Source: Glacieibacterium arshaanense
Lineage (GTDB): Bacteria; Pseudomonadota; Alphaproteobacteria; Sphingomonadales; Sphingomonadaceae
DNA: 64,000 nucleotides
NCBI RefSeq assembly: GCF_004681125.1
Contig: NZ_SIHO01000004.1
Coordinates: forward strand, 1 to 64,000
Direction of reading: 5' to 3'
In this document: in pieces, positions 51,818-61,859 of the stretch
How the letters are laid out: every line of letters begins with the position of its first letter
How positions within the stretch are numbered: position 1 is the stretch's first letter
Made by a program: the position numbers and the translations under genes
Notes under the pieces: generated by a model
The model's input: the letters and a program-made list of their open reading frames with translations, nothing else
What the model was told of the DNA's origin: nothing
Database searches by the model: none

Positions 51818-51972
51818 CCGCGAAAGCCGCGCGTCTACAAGCCAGAAGGCAATTATTGCCTATAATATCAATATCTTAGATAAGACTCCGCGCTCTTGTC
51901 GATTGTCTTCGCCCGGATGTTCCACGTGGAACATTTTGACTCATGCAAGGCCGCGGCTGTATCGTCTAGGCC
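51818..51972. promoter_or_regulatory. AT-rich mnmE-mnmG spacer with palindrome and TATAAT
   Basis: A 155-bp gap. It contains the palindrome AGGCAATTATTGCCT at 51847-51861, TATAAT at 51861-51866 (a perfect -10 hexamer), a further AT-rich run to about 51890, and then a parS site. No convincing -35 was found 17 bp upstream, so the promoter call is tentative. The palindrome directly before the -10 could be an operator. Confidence 0.45.
51918..51933. promoter_or_regulatory. parS: parS centromere site 1
   Basis: TGTTCCACGTGGAACA, a perfect 16-bp palindrome, 18 bp with flanking A and T. It is a close variant of the bacterial parS consensus TGTTTCACGTGAAACA and identical to the second copy inside rsmG. 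About 15.4 kb from the putative oriC, which fits ParB loading near the origin. Confidence 0.88.
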
Positions 51973-53817
51973 ATGCTCAACTATGACGTCATTGTCGTCG
52001 GCGGAGGCCACGCCGGTTGCGAAGCTGCGGCTGCTGCTGCGCGCCTTGGCGCGCGGACCGCGCTCGTGACATTGCGTATCGAGGACCTTGGCACCCTTTC
52101 CTGCAACCCGGCGATTGGGGGGCTCGGGAAGGGGCATCTGGTACGCGAGATTGACGCACTCGACGGCCTGATGGGACGCGTTGCCGACGCTGCCGGGGTT
52201 CAGTTTCGTTTGCTCAATCGCCGCAAGGGTCCGGCGGTACAAGGGCCGCGCGCGCAAGTCGACCGCAAGCTTTATCGCCAGGCCATGGTCGCAGCGATTG
52301 CAGCGCAGCCAAATCTCGATGTCATTTGCGCCAGTGTCGAATCTTTGCTGGGTGATGCGGCCAACGTGACAGGGGTTATGACCTCGGCCGGCGAAATTCA
52401 TGCGCCGGCGGTTGTGCTGACAACCGGCACATTCCTCGCAGGCAAGATGCATATTGGCGACCAGCAGTCTGACGGCGGTCGTGTTGGCGCGCCTGCGTCG
52501 CGGTCGCTCGCAGCGGATTTGCGCGCGCGCGGCTTGCCCATGGGGCGTCTGAAGACCGGCACACCGGCGCGACTCGACGGCCGAACGATTGATTGGGCCG
52601 CGCTGGAGTGGCAATTCGGCGACGACGATCCGGTGCCGTTTTCAGCGCTGACAACACAGATCCAGCAGCCGCAGTTGCCCTGCGCTGTTACGCGGACAAC
52701 GCAAGCGACGCATGACGTGGTTCGCGCCAATCTGGCATCTTCGGCGATTCACGCGGGCAACATCACGGGATCCGGACCGCGCTACTGTCCGTCAATCGAG
52801 GACAAGGTGTCACGTTTTGGCGACCGGGACGGGCACCAGATATTTCTCGAGCCGGAAGGTGTCGATGATTTTTCGATTTATCCCAATGGGATATCGACAT
52901 CACTGCCGTTCGATGTGCAGCGCGCCATGCTGGTCACAATTCCCGGCCTGGAGCGCGTCGAGATCCTGCGTCCGGGCTATGCGATAGAATATGATCATAT
53001 TGACCCGCGTTGCCTCACCCCCGGCCTCGCATTGTCGAGTGTAAGGGGCTTGTGGCTAGCGGGGCAGATCAACGGGACAACCGGCTATGAAGAGGCCGGC
53101 GCGCAAGGTTTGGTCGCGGGCATCAATGCGGCGCGTTTCGCCGGCGGTAGTGCCGAAATGCATTTCGATCGCTCGACGTCGTATCTCGGTGTGATGATTG
53201 ATGATCTGACGACGCAGGGCGTCAGCGAGCCGTATCGCATGTTTACCTCGCGGGCCGAGTATCGGCTCAGTCTCCGTGCGGATAATGCCGATCTGCGGCT
53301 GACTCCACTTGGATTGGGATTGGGGCTGGTCGGTACCGAGCGGCGCGAGGTTTTCGAGGCGCGCCAGCAGGCAATGGATTTTGCTCGCACGATGGCGACG
53401 ACCCTCGGCGCGACGCCGGCCCACCTGGCGCGCCATGGCGTTACAGTCAGTCAGGATGGAGTACGACGCAGCGCCTTCGAGTGGATGCGTTTTCCAGTTG
53501 TTGATTGGGCCAAGGCGATCAACATCTGGCCAGAACTGGCTGAAATTGACCCGGCAATTGGCGCAAGTGTTGAAACCGATGCGCGCTACGCGGTCTATTT
53601 GGAACGTCAAAACGATGATGTTGCGGCATTCCGCCGTGATGAATCGCTGATCTTGCCAACCGATTTGCGCTACGGCGAGATTGCAGGACTATCTGCTGAA
53701 ATGGTTGAACGGCTGTCGCGCGCCCAGCCGGCTACCATCGGCGCGGCCAGTCGCGTGGCCGGCGTTACAGCCGGTGCATTGACGGCATTGCTCGCTTATG
53801 CACGTCGCGCCGCGTGA
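51973..53817 (+). CDS. mnmG: tRNA uridine-modifying FAD enzyme MnmG (GidA)
   Basis: Partner of MnmE. 614 residues. N-terminal FAD site [23 protein letters not shown]; signature [44 protein letters not shown]; catalytic Cys in YCPSIEDK; the second FAD motif [29 protein letters not shown]; and the C-terminal MnmE-binding helices ([20 protein letters not shown]). It overlaps rsmG by GTGA. Confidence 0.96.
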   Translation: MLNYDVIVVGGGHAGCEAAAAAARLGARTALVTLRIEDLGTLSCNPAIGGLGKGHLVREIDALDGLMGRVADAAGVQFRLLNRRKGPAVQGPRAQVDRKLYRQAMVAAIAAQPNLDVICASVESLLGDAANVTGVMTSAGEIHAPAVVLTTGTFLAGKMHIGDQQSDGGRVGAPASRSLAADLRARGLPMGRLKTGTPARLDGRTIDWAALEWQFGDDDPVPFSALTTQIQQPQLPCAVTRTTQATHDVVRANLASSAIHAGNITGSGPRYCPSIEDKVSRFGDRDGHQIFLEPEGVDDFSIYPNGISTSLPFDVQRAMLVTIPGLERVEILRPGYAIEYDHIDPRCLTPGLALSSVRGLWLAGQINGTTGYEEAGAQGLVAGINAARFAGGSAEMHFDRSTSYLGVMIDDLTTQGVSEPYRMFTSRAEYRLSLRADNADLRLTPLGLGLGLVGTERREVFEARQQAMDFARTMATTLGATPAHLARHGVTVSQDGVRRSAFEWMRFPVVDWAKAINIWPELAEIDPAIGASVETDARYAVYLERQNDDVAAFRRDESLILPTDLRYGEIAGLSAEMVERLSRAQPATIGAASRVAGVTAGALTALLAYARRAA

Positions 53818-54431
53818 CGACCCGCGACGCGTTTGCAGCAGAATTCAATGTTCCACGTGGAACATTGGCGAAGTTTGATCTCTACGCGGACATGCTGATT
53901 GACTGGCAGTCCCGGATGAATCTTGTCGGGCCGTCGACGCTGCACGATATCTGGGGGCGCCATTTCGCCGATTCAGCGCAGCTTTATACGCTGGGTGCGG
54001 GCCGTTCCGGGCCGTGGATCGACCTTGGCAGCGGGGCCGGCTTTCCGGCGCTGGTGGTTTCGTTGCTTGGCGCACCCAACGTTCACCTCGTTGAATCGAC
54101 AGCGAAAAAGTGCCGCTTCCTTGAAGCGGTGCGCGACGCACTGGGTTTGGAAGGCGTGACGATTCACAACAAGCGCGTCGAAGCACTGGCGCCGATGGCC
54201 GCTGATGTCATCAGTGCGCGCGCGTTGGCGAACCTAAGCCAGCTTTTTGAATGGGGGCTGCGCTTTGCGACGCCGAGAACCCTATGGGTGCTGCCAAAGG
54301 GCGAAGCAGCCAGCGACGAAATTGCCGCGGCGCGTCTAAAGTACAACTTCGACGTTGATCTGGTGCCGAGTCGTTCCGACCCGCGCGGCAAGATCGTGAT
54401 CGCCGGTAGAGTGAGAAGGAAGGCCGTATGA
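53814..54431 (+). CDS. rsmG: 16S rRNA methyltransferase RsmG (GidB)
   Basis: Methylates G527 in 16S rRNA using SAM. 205 residues. N-terminal cap [25 protein letters not shown] motif [47 protein letters not shown]; and VLPKGEA near the end. The coding region contains a parS site that encodes residues NVPRGT near position 12, a known feature of gidB in other bacteria. Its GTG start overlaps mnmG and its end overlaps parA (ATGA). Confidence 0.94.
   Translation: MTTRDAFAAEFNVPRGTLAKFDLYADMLIDWQSRMNLVGPSTLHDIWGRHFADSAQLYTLGAGRSGPWIDLGSGAGFPALVVSLLGAPNVHLVESTAKKCRFLEAVRDALGLEGVTIHNKRVEALAPMAADVISARALANLSQLFEWGLRFATPRTLWVLPKGEAASDEIAAARLKYNFDVDLVPSRSDPRGKIVIAGRVRRKAV
53849..53864. promoter_or_regulatory. 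parS: parS centromere site 2 (inside rsmG)
   Basis: TGTTCCACGTGGAACA, identical to site 1. Here the palindrome extends to 22 bp (53846-53867, CAA...TTG). It lies in frame in the rsmG N-terminus and encodes NVPRGT, 1.9 kb from site 1. Confidence 0.88.
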
Positions 54432-55222
54432 CGCACAAGCCGACATGCATTGCCATCGCCAACCAGAAGGGCGGGGTGGGCAAGACGACCACGGCGATCA
54501 ACCTGGCGACGGCGCTCGCTGCGGTCGGGCACAGTGTTGTGCTGATCGATCTCGATCCGCAGGGTAACGCCTCTACAGGGCTGGGCATCGACCGGCGCAC
54601 GCGCGAGACCTCGGTCTATGACGTGTTGCTGGGTGATGCGACGCTGGCCGAGGCGATGGTGGCGACGCGCGTGCCGGGACTGTCGGTAGTGCCGTCGACG
54701 GTGGATCTGTCGGGCGCTGAAGTCGAGCTTGTGGGTGTCGAGCAGCGTTTGCACCGCCTCAAGACCGCGATTGACGCCATGCCGGCGCCCGATTTTACGC
54801 TGATTGATTGTCCGCCGTCTCTCGGTATGCTGACGCTCAACGCGTTGGTTGCGGCAAACTCGCTGCTGGTGCCGCTACAGTGCGAATTCTTTGCGCTCGA
54901 GGGGCTTAGCCAACTGCTCGGTACCGTTGAACTGGTGCGGTCAGGCCCGAACCCGAAACTGACGGTTCTCGGGGTCGTATTGACGATGGTCGATCGCCGT
55001 AACCGGCTGTCAGATGCCGTGTCGAAAGACGTGCGCGCCGTGATGGGGACGCAGGTTTTCGAAACGACAATCCCGCGCAATGTGCGGCTGTCCGAAGCGC
55101 CGAGCCACGGCCTGCCGGCGCTGCTCTACGACATGAAATGCTCAGGATCAGTCGCCTATATGGCGCTGGCCCGCGAACTTTTGGCACGGCAAACACCGCC
55201 GGCAACACGCCGCGCGGCCTGA
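54428..55222 (+). CDS. parA: Chromosome partitioning ATPase ParA
   Basis: A 264-residue Walker-type ATPase that moves ParB-parS complexes apart. Deviant Walker A IANQKGGVGKTTTAINLATAL; DLDPQGNASTGLGI; VVPSTVDLSGAEVELV; FTLIDCPPSLGMLTLNALVA; and C-terminal PRNVRLSEAPSHGLPALLYDMKCSGS. The short N-terminus is typical of chromosomal ParA. It is coupled to rsmG upstream and followed by parB 26 bp later. Confidence 0.95.
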   Translation: MTHKPTCIAIANQKGGVGKTTTAINLATALAAVGHSVVLIDLDPQGNASTGLGIDRRTRETSVYDVLLGDATLAEAMVATRVPGLSVVPSTVDLSGAEVELVGVEQRLHRLKTAIDAMPAPDFTLIDCPPSLGMLTLNALVAANSLLVPLQCEFFALEGLSQLLGTVELVRSGPNPKLTVLGVVLTMVDRRNRLSDAVSKDVRAVMGTQVFETTIPRNVRLSEAPSHGLPALLYDMKCSGSVAYMALARELLARQTPPATRRAA

Positions 55223-55248
55223 CGACTTGGACTTGGGGTGGAATTGAA

Positions 55249-56142
55249 ATGATTGAAAAGAAAAGACAATCTGGCCTCGGCCGCGGGCTTTCGGCGCTGC
55301 TCGATGAAGTCAGCAGCAGCACCGCCGACCGCGGCACGACGGCCGCACCGACGCGCTTGCCGCTGGCACAGATCGTCGCCAATCCGCAGCAGCCGCGGCG
55401 CCAGTTCGATGCGGCGGCGATGGATGAACTCGTCGCATCGGTGCGCGAACGCGGGCTGTTGCAGCCAATCCTGGTGCGGCCGCTGCCCGGTGGGCGCTAC
55501 GAAGTCGTCGCCGGCGAACGCCGCTGGCGCGCAGCGCAGGCCGCACAACTCCATGAAGTGCCGGTGGTGGTGCGTGAGCTTGATGACAGCGCGGCGTTCG
55601 AAATCGCGCTGATCGAAAACATCCAGCGCGTCGACCTCAACGCCATCGAAGAAGCTGAAGGCTTCGCGCGGCTGATGCGCGACTTTGGCCACACCCAGGA
55701 AGCACTCGCCAAACTGGTCGGCAAGGCGCGTAGCCATGTCGCCAACCTGCTGCGCCTGCTCGACTTGCCCGAAGCCGTGCGCGCGATGGTCATCGAACGC
55801 AAACTGACCATGGGCCACGCCCGCGCGTTGGTCAGTGCGCCCGACCCGGTCGGCCTCGCCAATCGCATCATCGCCGAAGGCCTGTCCGTGCGCGCCACCG
55901 AAGCGCTTGCCAGCGCCAGCCAGCCCGCTGCCGGCACGGCGCGCGCACCACGCACCAAGTCGCGCGATGCCGAAATGGACGCCAACGTCATTGCGCTCGA
56001 AAATCAATTGGCGGACGCCATTGGCGTGCCGGTGTCGATCACTATGTCGACGGTCGACTCGGGCTCGGTGACGCTGCGCTTTGCCTCGCTCGATCAGCTC
56101 GATCTGATTTCGGCGCGTGTGGCTGGTGAGGCGTTGATTTAG
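55249..56142 (+). CDS. parB: Chromosome partitioning protein ParB (Spo0J)
   Basis: A 297-residue CTPase that spreads from parS. Lys-rich start KKRQSGLGRGLSALLDEV. ParB/Srx nucleotide-binding domain with ANPQQPRRQFD, GLLQPILVRPL and CTP motif VVAGERRWRAAQAAQL. ENIQRVDLNAIEEAEGFARLM; HTH for parS binding in HTQEALAKLVGKARSHVANLLRLLDLP and ERKLTMGHARAL. C-terminal dimerisation part. ATG at 55249 is chosen for MIEKKRQSGLGRGLSALL; a long upstream frame overlaps parA. Element R13 follows 13 bp after the stop. Confidence 0.95.
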   Translation: MIEKKRQSGLGRGLSALLDEVSSSTADRGTTAAPTRLPLAQIVANPQQPRRQFDAAAMDELVASVRERGLLQPILVRPLPGGRYEVVAGERRWRAAQAAQLHEVPVVVRELDDSAAFEIALIENIQRVDLNAIEEAEGFARLMRDFGHTQEALAKLVGKARSHVANLLRLLDLPEAVRAMVIERKLTMGHARALVSAPDPVGLANRIIAEGLSVRATEALASASQPAAGTARAPRTKSRDAEMDANVIALENQLADAIGVPVSITMSTVDSGSVTLRFASLDQLDLISARVAGEALI

Positions 56143-56155
56143 AAGCTGAATTTAA

Positions 56156-56250
56156 GGGCCTCCGGCGGGCAGGCCTGAGGCCTGCACCCGATTGAAGAGC
56201 GCACAACAGTTGGGTGCAGGGCCTGAGGCCCTGCCCGCCGGAGGTCCTTA
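56156..56250. repeat. Palindromic element R13 (pair with the conserved centre)
   Basis: Left unit 56156-56193 (GGCC-TGA-GGCC), centre GATTGAAGAGCGC...AACAGTT, right unit 56212-56250 (GGGCC-TGA-GGCCC). The centre matches R7 and the complement of R14. It lies between convergent parB and holA; the holA TAA stop is formed by its right edge. Confidence 0.87.
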
Positions 56251-57282
56251 ACGCTTCGGCGCCATCAATGTCGCAATCCCCAGAATCGCCTGTCGCGCCA
56301 GCACATCACCGGCGCTGGCGCTGGTCTTAATCTCGCGTTCGGCGCCGAGCAGACGGTCGAGCGCGTTGCGGATCTGCGGGACGCGGGTGCGGCCGAGCTG
56401 GCTGGTGATCGCCGGTTTGGCCTTCCAGAACACCGGCGGGCGGGCGCCATCGACGGCGCTTTGCGGTGAAAGTCCGCCTTCGACGGCGAGGCGCAGTTCA
56501 AGCAGTAGCCAGAAGCGCCGTGCGATACCGCGCAGCATGACGATGCCGGGGATGTTGGCTTCGGCCAGCCGTGCCATCTGCTGGTCGGCAATATCGGGGC
56601 GGCCGGCCGATACCGCTTCGACTAGCGCGTTGATCTCAGAGTCGCCGAGGTCGGCGCCGATGGCGGCTAGAGCGGCGGGTTCGAGCGTCGCAGGCGCTTC
56701 GGGCGAGGCGTCGAGATAGAGTGCAAACTTCTGCAGTTCGGCCCGCAGCACGCCGCGATCACCGCCGGTGGCGGTGGCGAGCGACCTTGCGACGCCGCGC
56801 GCCAGTCGCAGCCCGAATTCGGTTGCGGCGGCGTCGGCAACAGTATCCCAGTCGCGGCCTTCGGCGGCGTAGTTGATGACGCTCAACGTAACCGGCGAAC
56901 GTTCCGCAAGTGACTGTAATTTAGAACCTTTTTTGAGTTCACCGGCCACCATCAGTACCGGATTGCCGGCCACTTCGGCGTTAAGCAACATCGTCACGGC
57001 ATCGAGTACCTCGTCGCCGGCATCATCGACCCGGACTAGGGTGCGGTCGCCGAACATTGAGACTTCGGCGGCGGCTGCCGCGAGCGCTGACGGGTCATCC
57101 TTGAGCGTTGCGGCGGCAATCAGCGTCTGTGCCAGCGGATTGTCGGCAGCATCGAACTGGCGCGCGATCTGGCGTGCCATGTCGCGCGATGCGGCCTCGT
57201 CGCGGCCGTGCAGCAGCACCAGCCGCAGTTTCGGGTCGAGCCGGGAAAGGTTGGCTGCAAGCTGTTGCTTGTCGGCCTTCAT
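56248..57282 (-). CDS. holA: DNA polymerase III delta subunit (HolA)
   Basis: Clamp-loader subunit that opens the beta ring. 344 residues. N-terminal LRLVLLHGRDEAASRDMARQIARQF with a degenerate P-loop; SMFGDRTLVRVDDAGDEVLDAV; a LAERSPVTLSVINYAAEGRD segment; and helical collar FWLLLELRLAVEGGLSP ... LGRTRVPQIRNALDRLLGAEREIKTS. Its ATG overlaps the lptE stop. Leftward leuS-lptE-holA is a common proteobacterial order. Confidence 0.93.
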   Translation of the reverse strand: MKADKQQLAANLSRLDPKLRLVLLHGRDEAASRDMARQIARQFDAADNPLAQTLIAAATLKDDPSALAAAAAEVSMFGDRTLVRVDDAGDEVLDAVTMLLNAEVAGNPVLMVAGELKKGSKLQSLAERSPVTLSVINYAAEGRDWDTVADAAATEFGLRLARGVARSLATATGGDRGVLRAELQKFALYLDASPEAPATLEPAALAAIGADLGDSEINALVEAVSAGRPDIADQQMARLAEANIPGIVMLRGIARRFWLLLELRLAVEGGLSPQSAVDGARPPVFWKAKPAITSQLGRTRVPQIRNALDRLLGAEREIKTSASAGDVLARQAILGIATLMAPKR

Positions 57283-57803
57283 TTGGCGGCTGCGGGCACC
57301 AGTTGGCCGCTCTTGGCAAATAGCGTCAGCCGCTGCGCGATCTGCTGCGCGACGACAATCGACAGCCGTTCGATGGCCGAGGTTTCGGCCGCCACGGTCG
57401 CGTAGTCCGAGCTGCTGACGTTGTCGATCGACATGTCCGACCCGGTGGTGGCGAGCAGCAGCACCTTACCATTGGCGTCCTTGAGCTCGTAACGCGCGCG
57501 CAACGTGATGCGTTCGGCAGCGATGGTGTTGTTATCGCGAATACCGAAGCCGAGGATTTGCTCTTCGAGTTCGATTTCGATGCGGAACTGCGGGTTGGCA
57601 TTCACCGGCCCGAGTTCATGGCGCAGCGCGGTGCTGACCAGATAGCCTTTGCCGTTTGCAATCGGCGCAATGGCGATATCGCTCATCGCGGTCGCCACGG
57701 TACCGGTGTTGCCGCCGCTGTACACCGGCTGCAGGCCGCAGCTGCCCAACATCAGCCCGGCCGCGAGCAGCGCGCCTGCCATCAAGGCGCGCACGCGGCT
57801 CAT
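57279..57803 (-). CDS. lptE: LPS-assembly lipoprotein LptE
   Basis: A 174-residue outer-membrane lipoprotein that plugs LptD. Signal with lipobox LGSC followed by [10 protein letters not shown]. The body, [25 protein letters not shown] ... [39 protein letters not shown], is the LptE beta-alpha-beta pattern. Overlaps of 4 bp with leuS upstream and holA downstream show translational coupling. Confidence 0.92.
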   Translation of the reverse strand: MSRVRALMAGALLAAGLMLGSCGLQPVYSGGNTGTVATAMSDIAIAPIANGKGYLVSTALRHELGPVNANPQFRIEIELEEQILGFGIRDNNTIAAERITLRARYELKDANGKVLLLATTGSDMSIDNVSSSDYATVAAETSAIERLSIVVAQQIAQRLTLFAKSGQLVPAAAK

Positions 57804-60319
57804 GCGACGAGATTGACCAGCCGGTCGGGGACGACGATGACCTTGCGCGGCGGCTTGCCGTCGAGTGCGCGCACGATCTTTTCGTGGGTCAGCACCGCCG
57901 CTTCGACCGCCTCGCGCGGGTGGCCCTTGGGCAGGTCGAGCGTCAGCTTGAGTTTGCCGTTGATCTGCACCGCGATGGTGACGCTGTCATCGACCAGCAG
58001 CGCCGGATCGGCGACCGGCCATGGCGCGTCGATGACCATGTTGCCATTGCCCAGCGTCGCCCAGCATTCTTCGGCGAGATGCGGCATCATCGGCGCCGCC
58101 AGTTGCACCAGCGTGGCAATCGAGGCGCTGCGTGTCGCACTGGCGGACGCGCGTTCGATGGCGTTGGCGAGTTCGTACAGCCGCGCGACGGCCTTGTTGA
58201 ACTGCAGCTTGTCGATGTCGGCGGTAACGCCGGCGATGGTCTTGTGCGTCAGCCGCACCAGCGGCAGGTCGTCGCCAGTGGCGGCGGCGTCATTGCCCTG
58301 CACAAGGCGCCAGACGCGCTGGACATAGCGCCAGGCACCCTCGATCCCGGCTTCGGACCAGGTCAGGTCGCGTTCGGGGGGCGAGTCGGACAGCATGAAC
58401 CAGCGCACGGCGTCAGCGCCGTACGCGGCGATGATGGCATCGGGATCGACAACGTTCTTCTTCGACTTCGACATCTTTTCGATGCGGCCGAGTTCGACGG
58501 CGGCGCCGCTGGCGACTTCGACCCATGCACCGTCACGGCGTTCGACCGCGGTGGGCTCGAGCCATTGGCCGGCGGCGTTCTTGTAGGTCTCGTGCGTCAC
58601 CATGCCCTGCGTGAACAGGCCCTTGAACGGCTCGGCGATGTCGATCATGCCGATACGGCGCAGTGCCCGCGTCCAGAAGCGCGCGTAGAGCAGGTGCAGA
58701 ATCGCATGCTCGACGCCGCCGATGTACTGCGCGACGGGCAGCCACGCCTTGATCATTTCAGGGTCGAACGGCCGGTCGGCAGGCGCACTGGCGAAGCGCA
58801 GGAAATACCAGCTCGAATTGACGAAGGTATCGAGCGTGTCGGTTTCGCGCCGCGCCGGCTTGCCGCAGCTCGGGCAATCGACCAGCTTCCATGTCGGATG
58901 GCGGTCGAGCGGATTGCCCGGTGCGTCGAACGTCACGTCTTCGGGCAGTACGACGGGCAATTGCGCGCGCGGCACCGGCACCGCGCCGCAGGCGTCGCAG
59001 TGGATGATCGGGATCGGCGTGCCCCAGTAACGCTGGCGCGACACGCCCCAGTCGCGCAAGCGCCAGACCGTGGTGCCGGTGCCCCAGCCTTCGGTTTCGG
59101 CGCGCGCGATGACTGCGGCCTTGGCGGCGTCGACGCTCATGCCGTTCAGGAAGCGCGAATGCACCAGTGTGCCGGGGCCGGTATAGGCCTCGTCGCCAAT
59201 GGGCGCGTCGGCTTCGCCTTCGGGTGCGACGACGCGTGGCACCGGCAGCGCATATTTGCGTGCGAAATCAAGGTCGCGTTGGTCGTGCGCCGGGCAGCCG
59301 AAGATCGCGCCGGTGCCATAGTCCATCAGCACGAAGTTCGCGACGAACACCGGCAGGCGGATGCTTGGGTCGAGCGGGTGGACGACCGACAGTCCGGTGT
59401 CGAAGCCCTTTTTCTCCTGTGCCTCGACTTCGGCGGCGGCGGTGCCGGTGGCACGGCATTCGGCGTTGAACGCGGCGAGCGCCGGGTTGTTCTCCGCCAG
59501 CGCGAGGCTCAGCGGGTGGTCAGCGGCAATCGCGGCAAAGCTCGCGCCGAACAGCGTGTCGGGGCGCGTGGTGAAAACTTCGAAGCCGTCATGGCCGACG
59601 GCGGCTTCGGCCAGCGCAAAGCGGAACCGCATGCCCTGCGACTTGCCGATCCAGTTTTCCTGCATCAGCCGCACCTTGTCGGGCCAGGCATCGAGCGTCG
59701 CCAGTCCGTCGAGCAGTTCGTCGGCGAAGTCGGTGATCTTCAGGAACCACTGGTTCAGCTTGCGCCGTTCGATGGTTGCGCCTGAGCGCCAGCCCTTGCC
59801 GTCGATGACCTGCTCGTTGGCGAGCACGGTGTTGTCGACCGGGTCCCAGTTGACCGAGCTTTCCTTGCGATAGACCAGCCCGTGCGCCAGCAGGTCGAGG
59901 AACAGCGCCTGTTCCTGACCGTAATAGTCGGGCTCGCAGGTCGCCAGCTCGCGGCTCCAGTCGAGCGCGAAGCCCAACCGCTGCAGCTGGCCGCGCATCG
60001 TTGCGATATTGGCGCGCGTCCAGGTGCCGGGGTGGCTGTTCTTTTCGAACGCGGCGTTTTCGGCGGGCATGCCGAACGCGTCCCAGCCCATCGGGTGGAG
60101 CACTTCAAAGCCCTGCGCGCGGCGGACGCGCGCAATGACATCGCCCATCGAATAGTTGCGGACGTGCCCCATGTGGATGCGTCCCGACGGATAGGGAAAC
60201 ATTTCAAGCACATAGGTCTTGGGCTTGGGGCTGGCGTCGTTCGCGACATAGCTGCCCGCGGCAGACCATGCGGCCTGCCAGCGGGCTTCGGCGGCCGCGG
60301 GGTTGAACCTGGTAGACAT
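57800..60319 (-). CDS. leuS: Leucyl-tRNA synthetase (LeuS)
   Basis: Charges tRNA-Leu. 839 residues, standard bacterial size. HIGH-type motif [21 protein letters not shown] near the N-terminus; CP1 editing domain with [12 protein letters not shown] and [16 protein letters not shown]; catalytic KMSKS as [15 protein letters not shown]; anticodon-binding helical region and C-terminal domain [20 protein letters not shown] at 60319. The gene heads the leuS-lptE-holA unit; DUF3576 lies 15 bp upstream on the same strand. Confidence 0.97.
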   Translation of the reverse strand: MSTRFNPAAAEARWQAAWSAAGSYVANDASPKPKTYVLEMFPYPSGRIHMGHVRNYSMGDVIARVRRAQGFEVLHPMGWDAFGMPAENAAFEKNSHPGTWTRANIATMRGQLQRLGFALDWSRELATCEPDYYGQEQALFLDLLAHGLVYRKESSVNWDPVDNTVLANEQVIDGKGWRSGATIERRKLNQWFLKITDFADELLDGLATLDAWPDKVRLMQENWIGKSQGMRFRFALAEAAVGHDGFEVFTTRPDTLFGASFAAIAADHPLSLALAENNPALAAFNAECRATGTAAAEVEAQEKKGFDTGLSVVHPLDPSIRLPVFVANFVLMDYGTGAIFGCPAHDQRDLDFARKYALPVPRVVAPEGEADAPIGDEAYTGPGTLVHSRFLNGMSVDAAKAAVIARAETEGWGTGTTVWRLRDWGVSRQRYWGTPIPIIHCDACGAVPVPRAQLPVVLPEDVTFDAPGNPLDRHPTWKLVDCPSCGKPARRETDTLDTFVNSSWYFLRFASAPADRPFDPEMIKAWLPVAQYIGGVEHAILHLLYARFWTRALRRIGMIDIAEPFKGLFTQGMVTHETYKNAAGQWLEPTAVERRDGAWVEVASGAAVELGRIEKMSKSKKNVVDPDAIIAAYGADAVRWFMLSDSPPERDLTWSEAGIEGAWRYVQRVWRLVQGNDAAATGDDLPLVRLTHKTIAGVTADIDKLQFNKAVARLYELANAIERASASATRSASIATLVQLAAPMMPHLAEECWATLGNGNMVIDAPWPVADPALLVDDSVTIAVQINGKLKLTLDLPKGHPREAVEAAVLTHEKIVRALDGKPPRKVIVVPDRLVNLVA

Positions 60320-60334
60320 GAATTTTTCCGGTAA

Positions 60335-60790
60335 CTAGCTCGGCAATTGCGATTGGCGGAGGCGGCGCGCGCGCTCGAGGATGGTTTCCTCAAGCTTCTG
60401 CACGGTGCCGGCGCGGACCGGGGCATCGACCCAGCCGGCGGCGCCGAGTTCCTGGCGGTTGACCGACACGCGCAGCGCATCGGCGCGCAGATCGGTGTCG
60501 AGAATGGCGACCGACACCTTGACGCGTTCGCTGGGCGACTGCGGATTGACGTACCAGTCGGTAACGATGACGCCGCCGTTCGAATCGACCTGTGCCAGCG
60601 GCATGAAGCTCAATGTTTCAAGGCTGGCGCGCCACAGATAGGCGTTGACGCCGATCGCGGTGACGCGCGACGGCGCCATCGCCGGTGCTGCGCTGGCGCT
60701 CGCCGCCTTGGCTTTCTTGTTGGAGCAACCGGGCGCGGCAACAATGATTGCCATTGCCGCCAAGGCCGTCGCTACGCGCACTACAGTCAT
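60335..60790 (-). CDS. DUF3576 family lipoprotein
   Basis: A 151-residue exported protein. Its signal peptide ends in VAAPGC, a lipobox-like site. The mature part RVTAIGVNAYLWRASLETLSFMPLAQVDSNGGVIVTDWYVNPQSPSERVKVSVAILDTDLRADALRVSV is the DUF3576 domain, an alphaproteobacterial family found next to leuS-lptE. Function unknown; envelope location is likely. It is the first gene of the leftward leuS group. Confidence 0.9.
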   Translation of the reverse strand: MTVVRVATALAAMAIIVAAPGCSNKKAKAASASAAPAMAPSRVTAIGVNAYLWRASLETLSFMPLAQVDSNGGVIVTDWYVNPQSPSERVKVSVAILDTDLRADALRVSVNRQELGAAGWVDAPVRAGTVQKLEETILERARRLRQSQLPS

Positions 60791-61019
60791 GAAACACTCC
60801 CGAAACCGCTAAACCTGACGTTCAGTTGGCCGCTGTTATAGGCAGCCATGCCCGTGACGGAAAGGCCCGAACGTAGCAATAGCCGGCGCGGGCAATGCTG
60901 GTGCGATGGAATGGGGAATCATGGCAGAATCGCCACACTCCTTGTATTATTTCTGTAGCATCAACACACTAGTGCAATTGGTGGGTTCGCGACTCCGATT
61001 CGCGTTGATATGAGGAAGC
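60791..61019. other. Intergenic region, divergent promoters expected
   Basis: About 230 bp between divergent genes. No RNA gene or ORF stands out. AT-richer DNA at 60935-60985 (CTTGTATTATTTCTGTAG) and a GAGGAAGC Shine-Dalgarno at 61011-61019 serve the rightward gene. Confidence 0.4.
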
Positions 61020-61826
61020 ATGATCGCGGCTAAACAGCGACGCACGGGCACTGCTCAAATGGGCACTGCACGCAGCCTGGGGACAACAGCATTGCTGTTG
61101 GTCGCCGGTCTGTGCCTGCCGTCGATCGCTGCCGTTGCCGCGACAAAGGCCAAGACAACGCACGAGCGCGTGGTCGTTCAGAGCGATACTTCGGGCGAGC
61201 GCCTGCGCGCGAACAGCCTCGGATCGTTCACGCCACCGGTCTTCGACAGCAAGTTCAGCTTCACCGCGCCGGGCAAGTCAGCCGCCACTGCGCGTGCACA
61301 AACAATTGAAAACGCTTACAACTTCACGCCGTCGGGGCGCAACAACCGCAAGGCGCTGACACTGGGCGTGACGTCGCGCGTCGTCGCGCCGGTCACCGAC
61401 ACGTCGCGTGCCGCAGCACCTTCGGAATTCCTGGTGACCACGCCGGCCGGCTATGGTGTCGACCTCGCGGTCGGCTGGAAGGGCTTTGCCGTGTCGGGCG
61501 GCTACAGCCGCGTCGATGCCGTCGCACCCGCCAGCCTCAACCCGGTGCGTCGCGAAGCCGTCGATGTCGGCGTGAGTTACCGCTTCAAGAGCTGGAAGAC
61601 CAGCTTCCAGCTTGGTGCCGAATCGGGTGGCACGCTGCCGCTCAGCCCGCTGTCGAGCGCTGCCGACCGTCGCTACACCGCCGAAGTCGGTGCCGCCTAT
61701 GCGGTGTCGCCGCGTCTGTCGCTGTCGGGTGGCGTCCGCGCCCAGACCATGCAGATGGCGCCGGGCGTGCTCGATCCCAATCGCATCGATTCGTCGGTCT
61801 ATCTCGGATCCGCGTTCAGCTTCTGA
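61020..61826 (+). CDS. Exported beta-barrel-like protein of unknown function
   Basis: A 268-residue protein with a signal peptide (about 1-41, TTALLLVAGLCLPSIAAVAA). The C-terminal half shows alternating strands typical of outer-membrane proteins: GYGVDLAVGWKGFAVSGGYSRVD, EAVDVGVSYRFKSWKTSFQLGAES, YTAEVGAAYAVSPRLSLSGGVRAQ, and it ends in SAFSF with a terminal Phe, the usual BAM signal. No family is recognised; related sequences are expected in sphingomonads. ATG at 61020 follows GAGGAAGC. Confidence 0.72.
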   Translation: MIAAKQRRTGTAQMGTARSLGTTALLLVAGLCLPSIAAVAATKAKTTHERVVVQSDTSGERLRANSLGSFTPPVFDSKFSFTAPGKSAATARAQTIENAYNFTPSGRNNRKALTLGVTSRVVAPVTDTSRAAAPSEFLVTTPAGYGVDLAVGWKGFAVSGGYSRVDAVAPASLNPVRREAVDVGVSYRFKSWKTSFQLGAESGGTLPLSPLSSAADRRYTAEVGAAYAVSPRLSLSGGVRAQTMQMAPGVLDPNRIDSSVYLGSAFSF

Positions 61827-61859
61827 CGCTGGCGCGACCGTTCCCAACCGATTTTCAGC

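Noticed and set aside
51818-51972. mnmE-mnmG spacer as the replication origin
   Set aside because: AT-rich and beside parS, but it has no DnaA box, whereas the ppsR-hemE gap has two perfect and two near-perfect boxes.
57656-59785. 709-residue open frame on the plus strand
   Set aside because: Antisense to leuS and lptE, which have complete family motifs. Composition is typical of an antisense frame and there is no recognisable domain.
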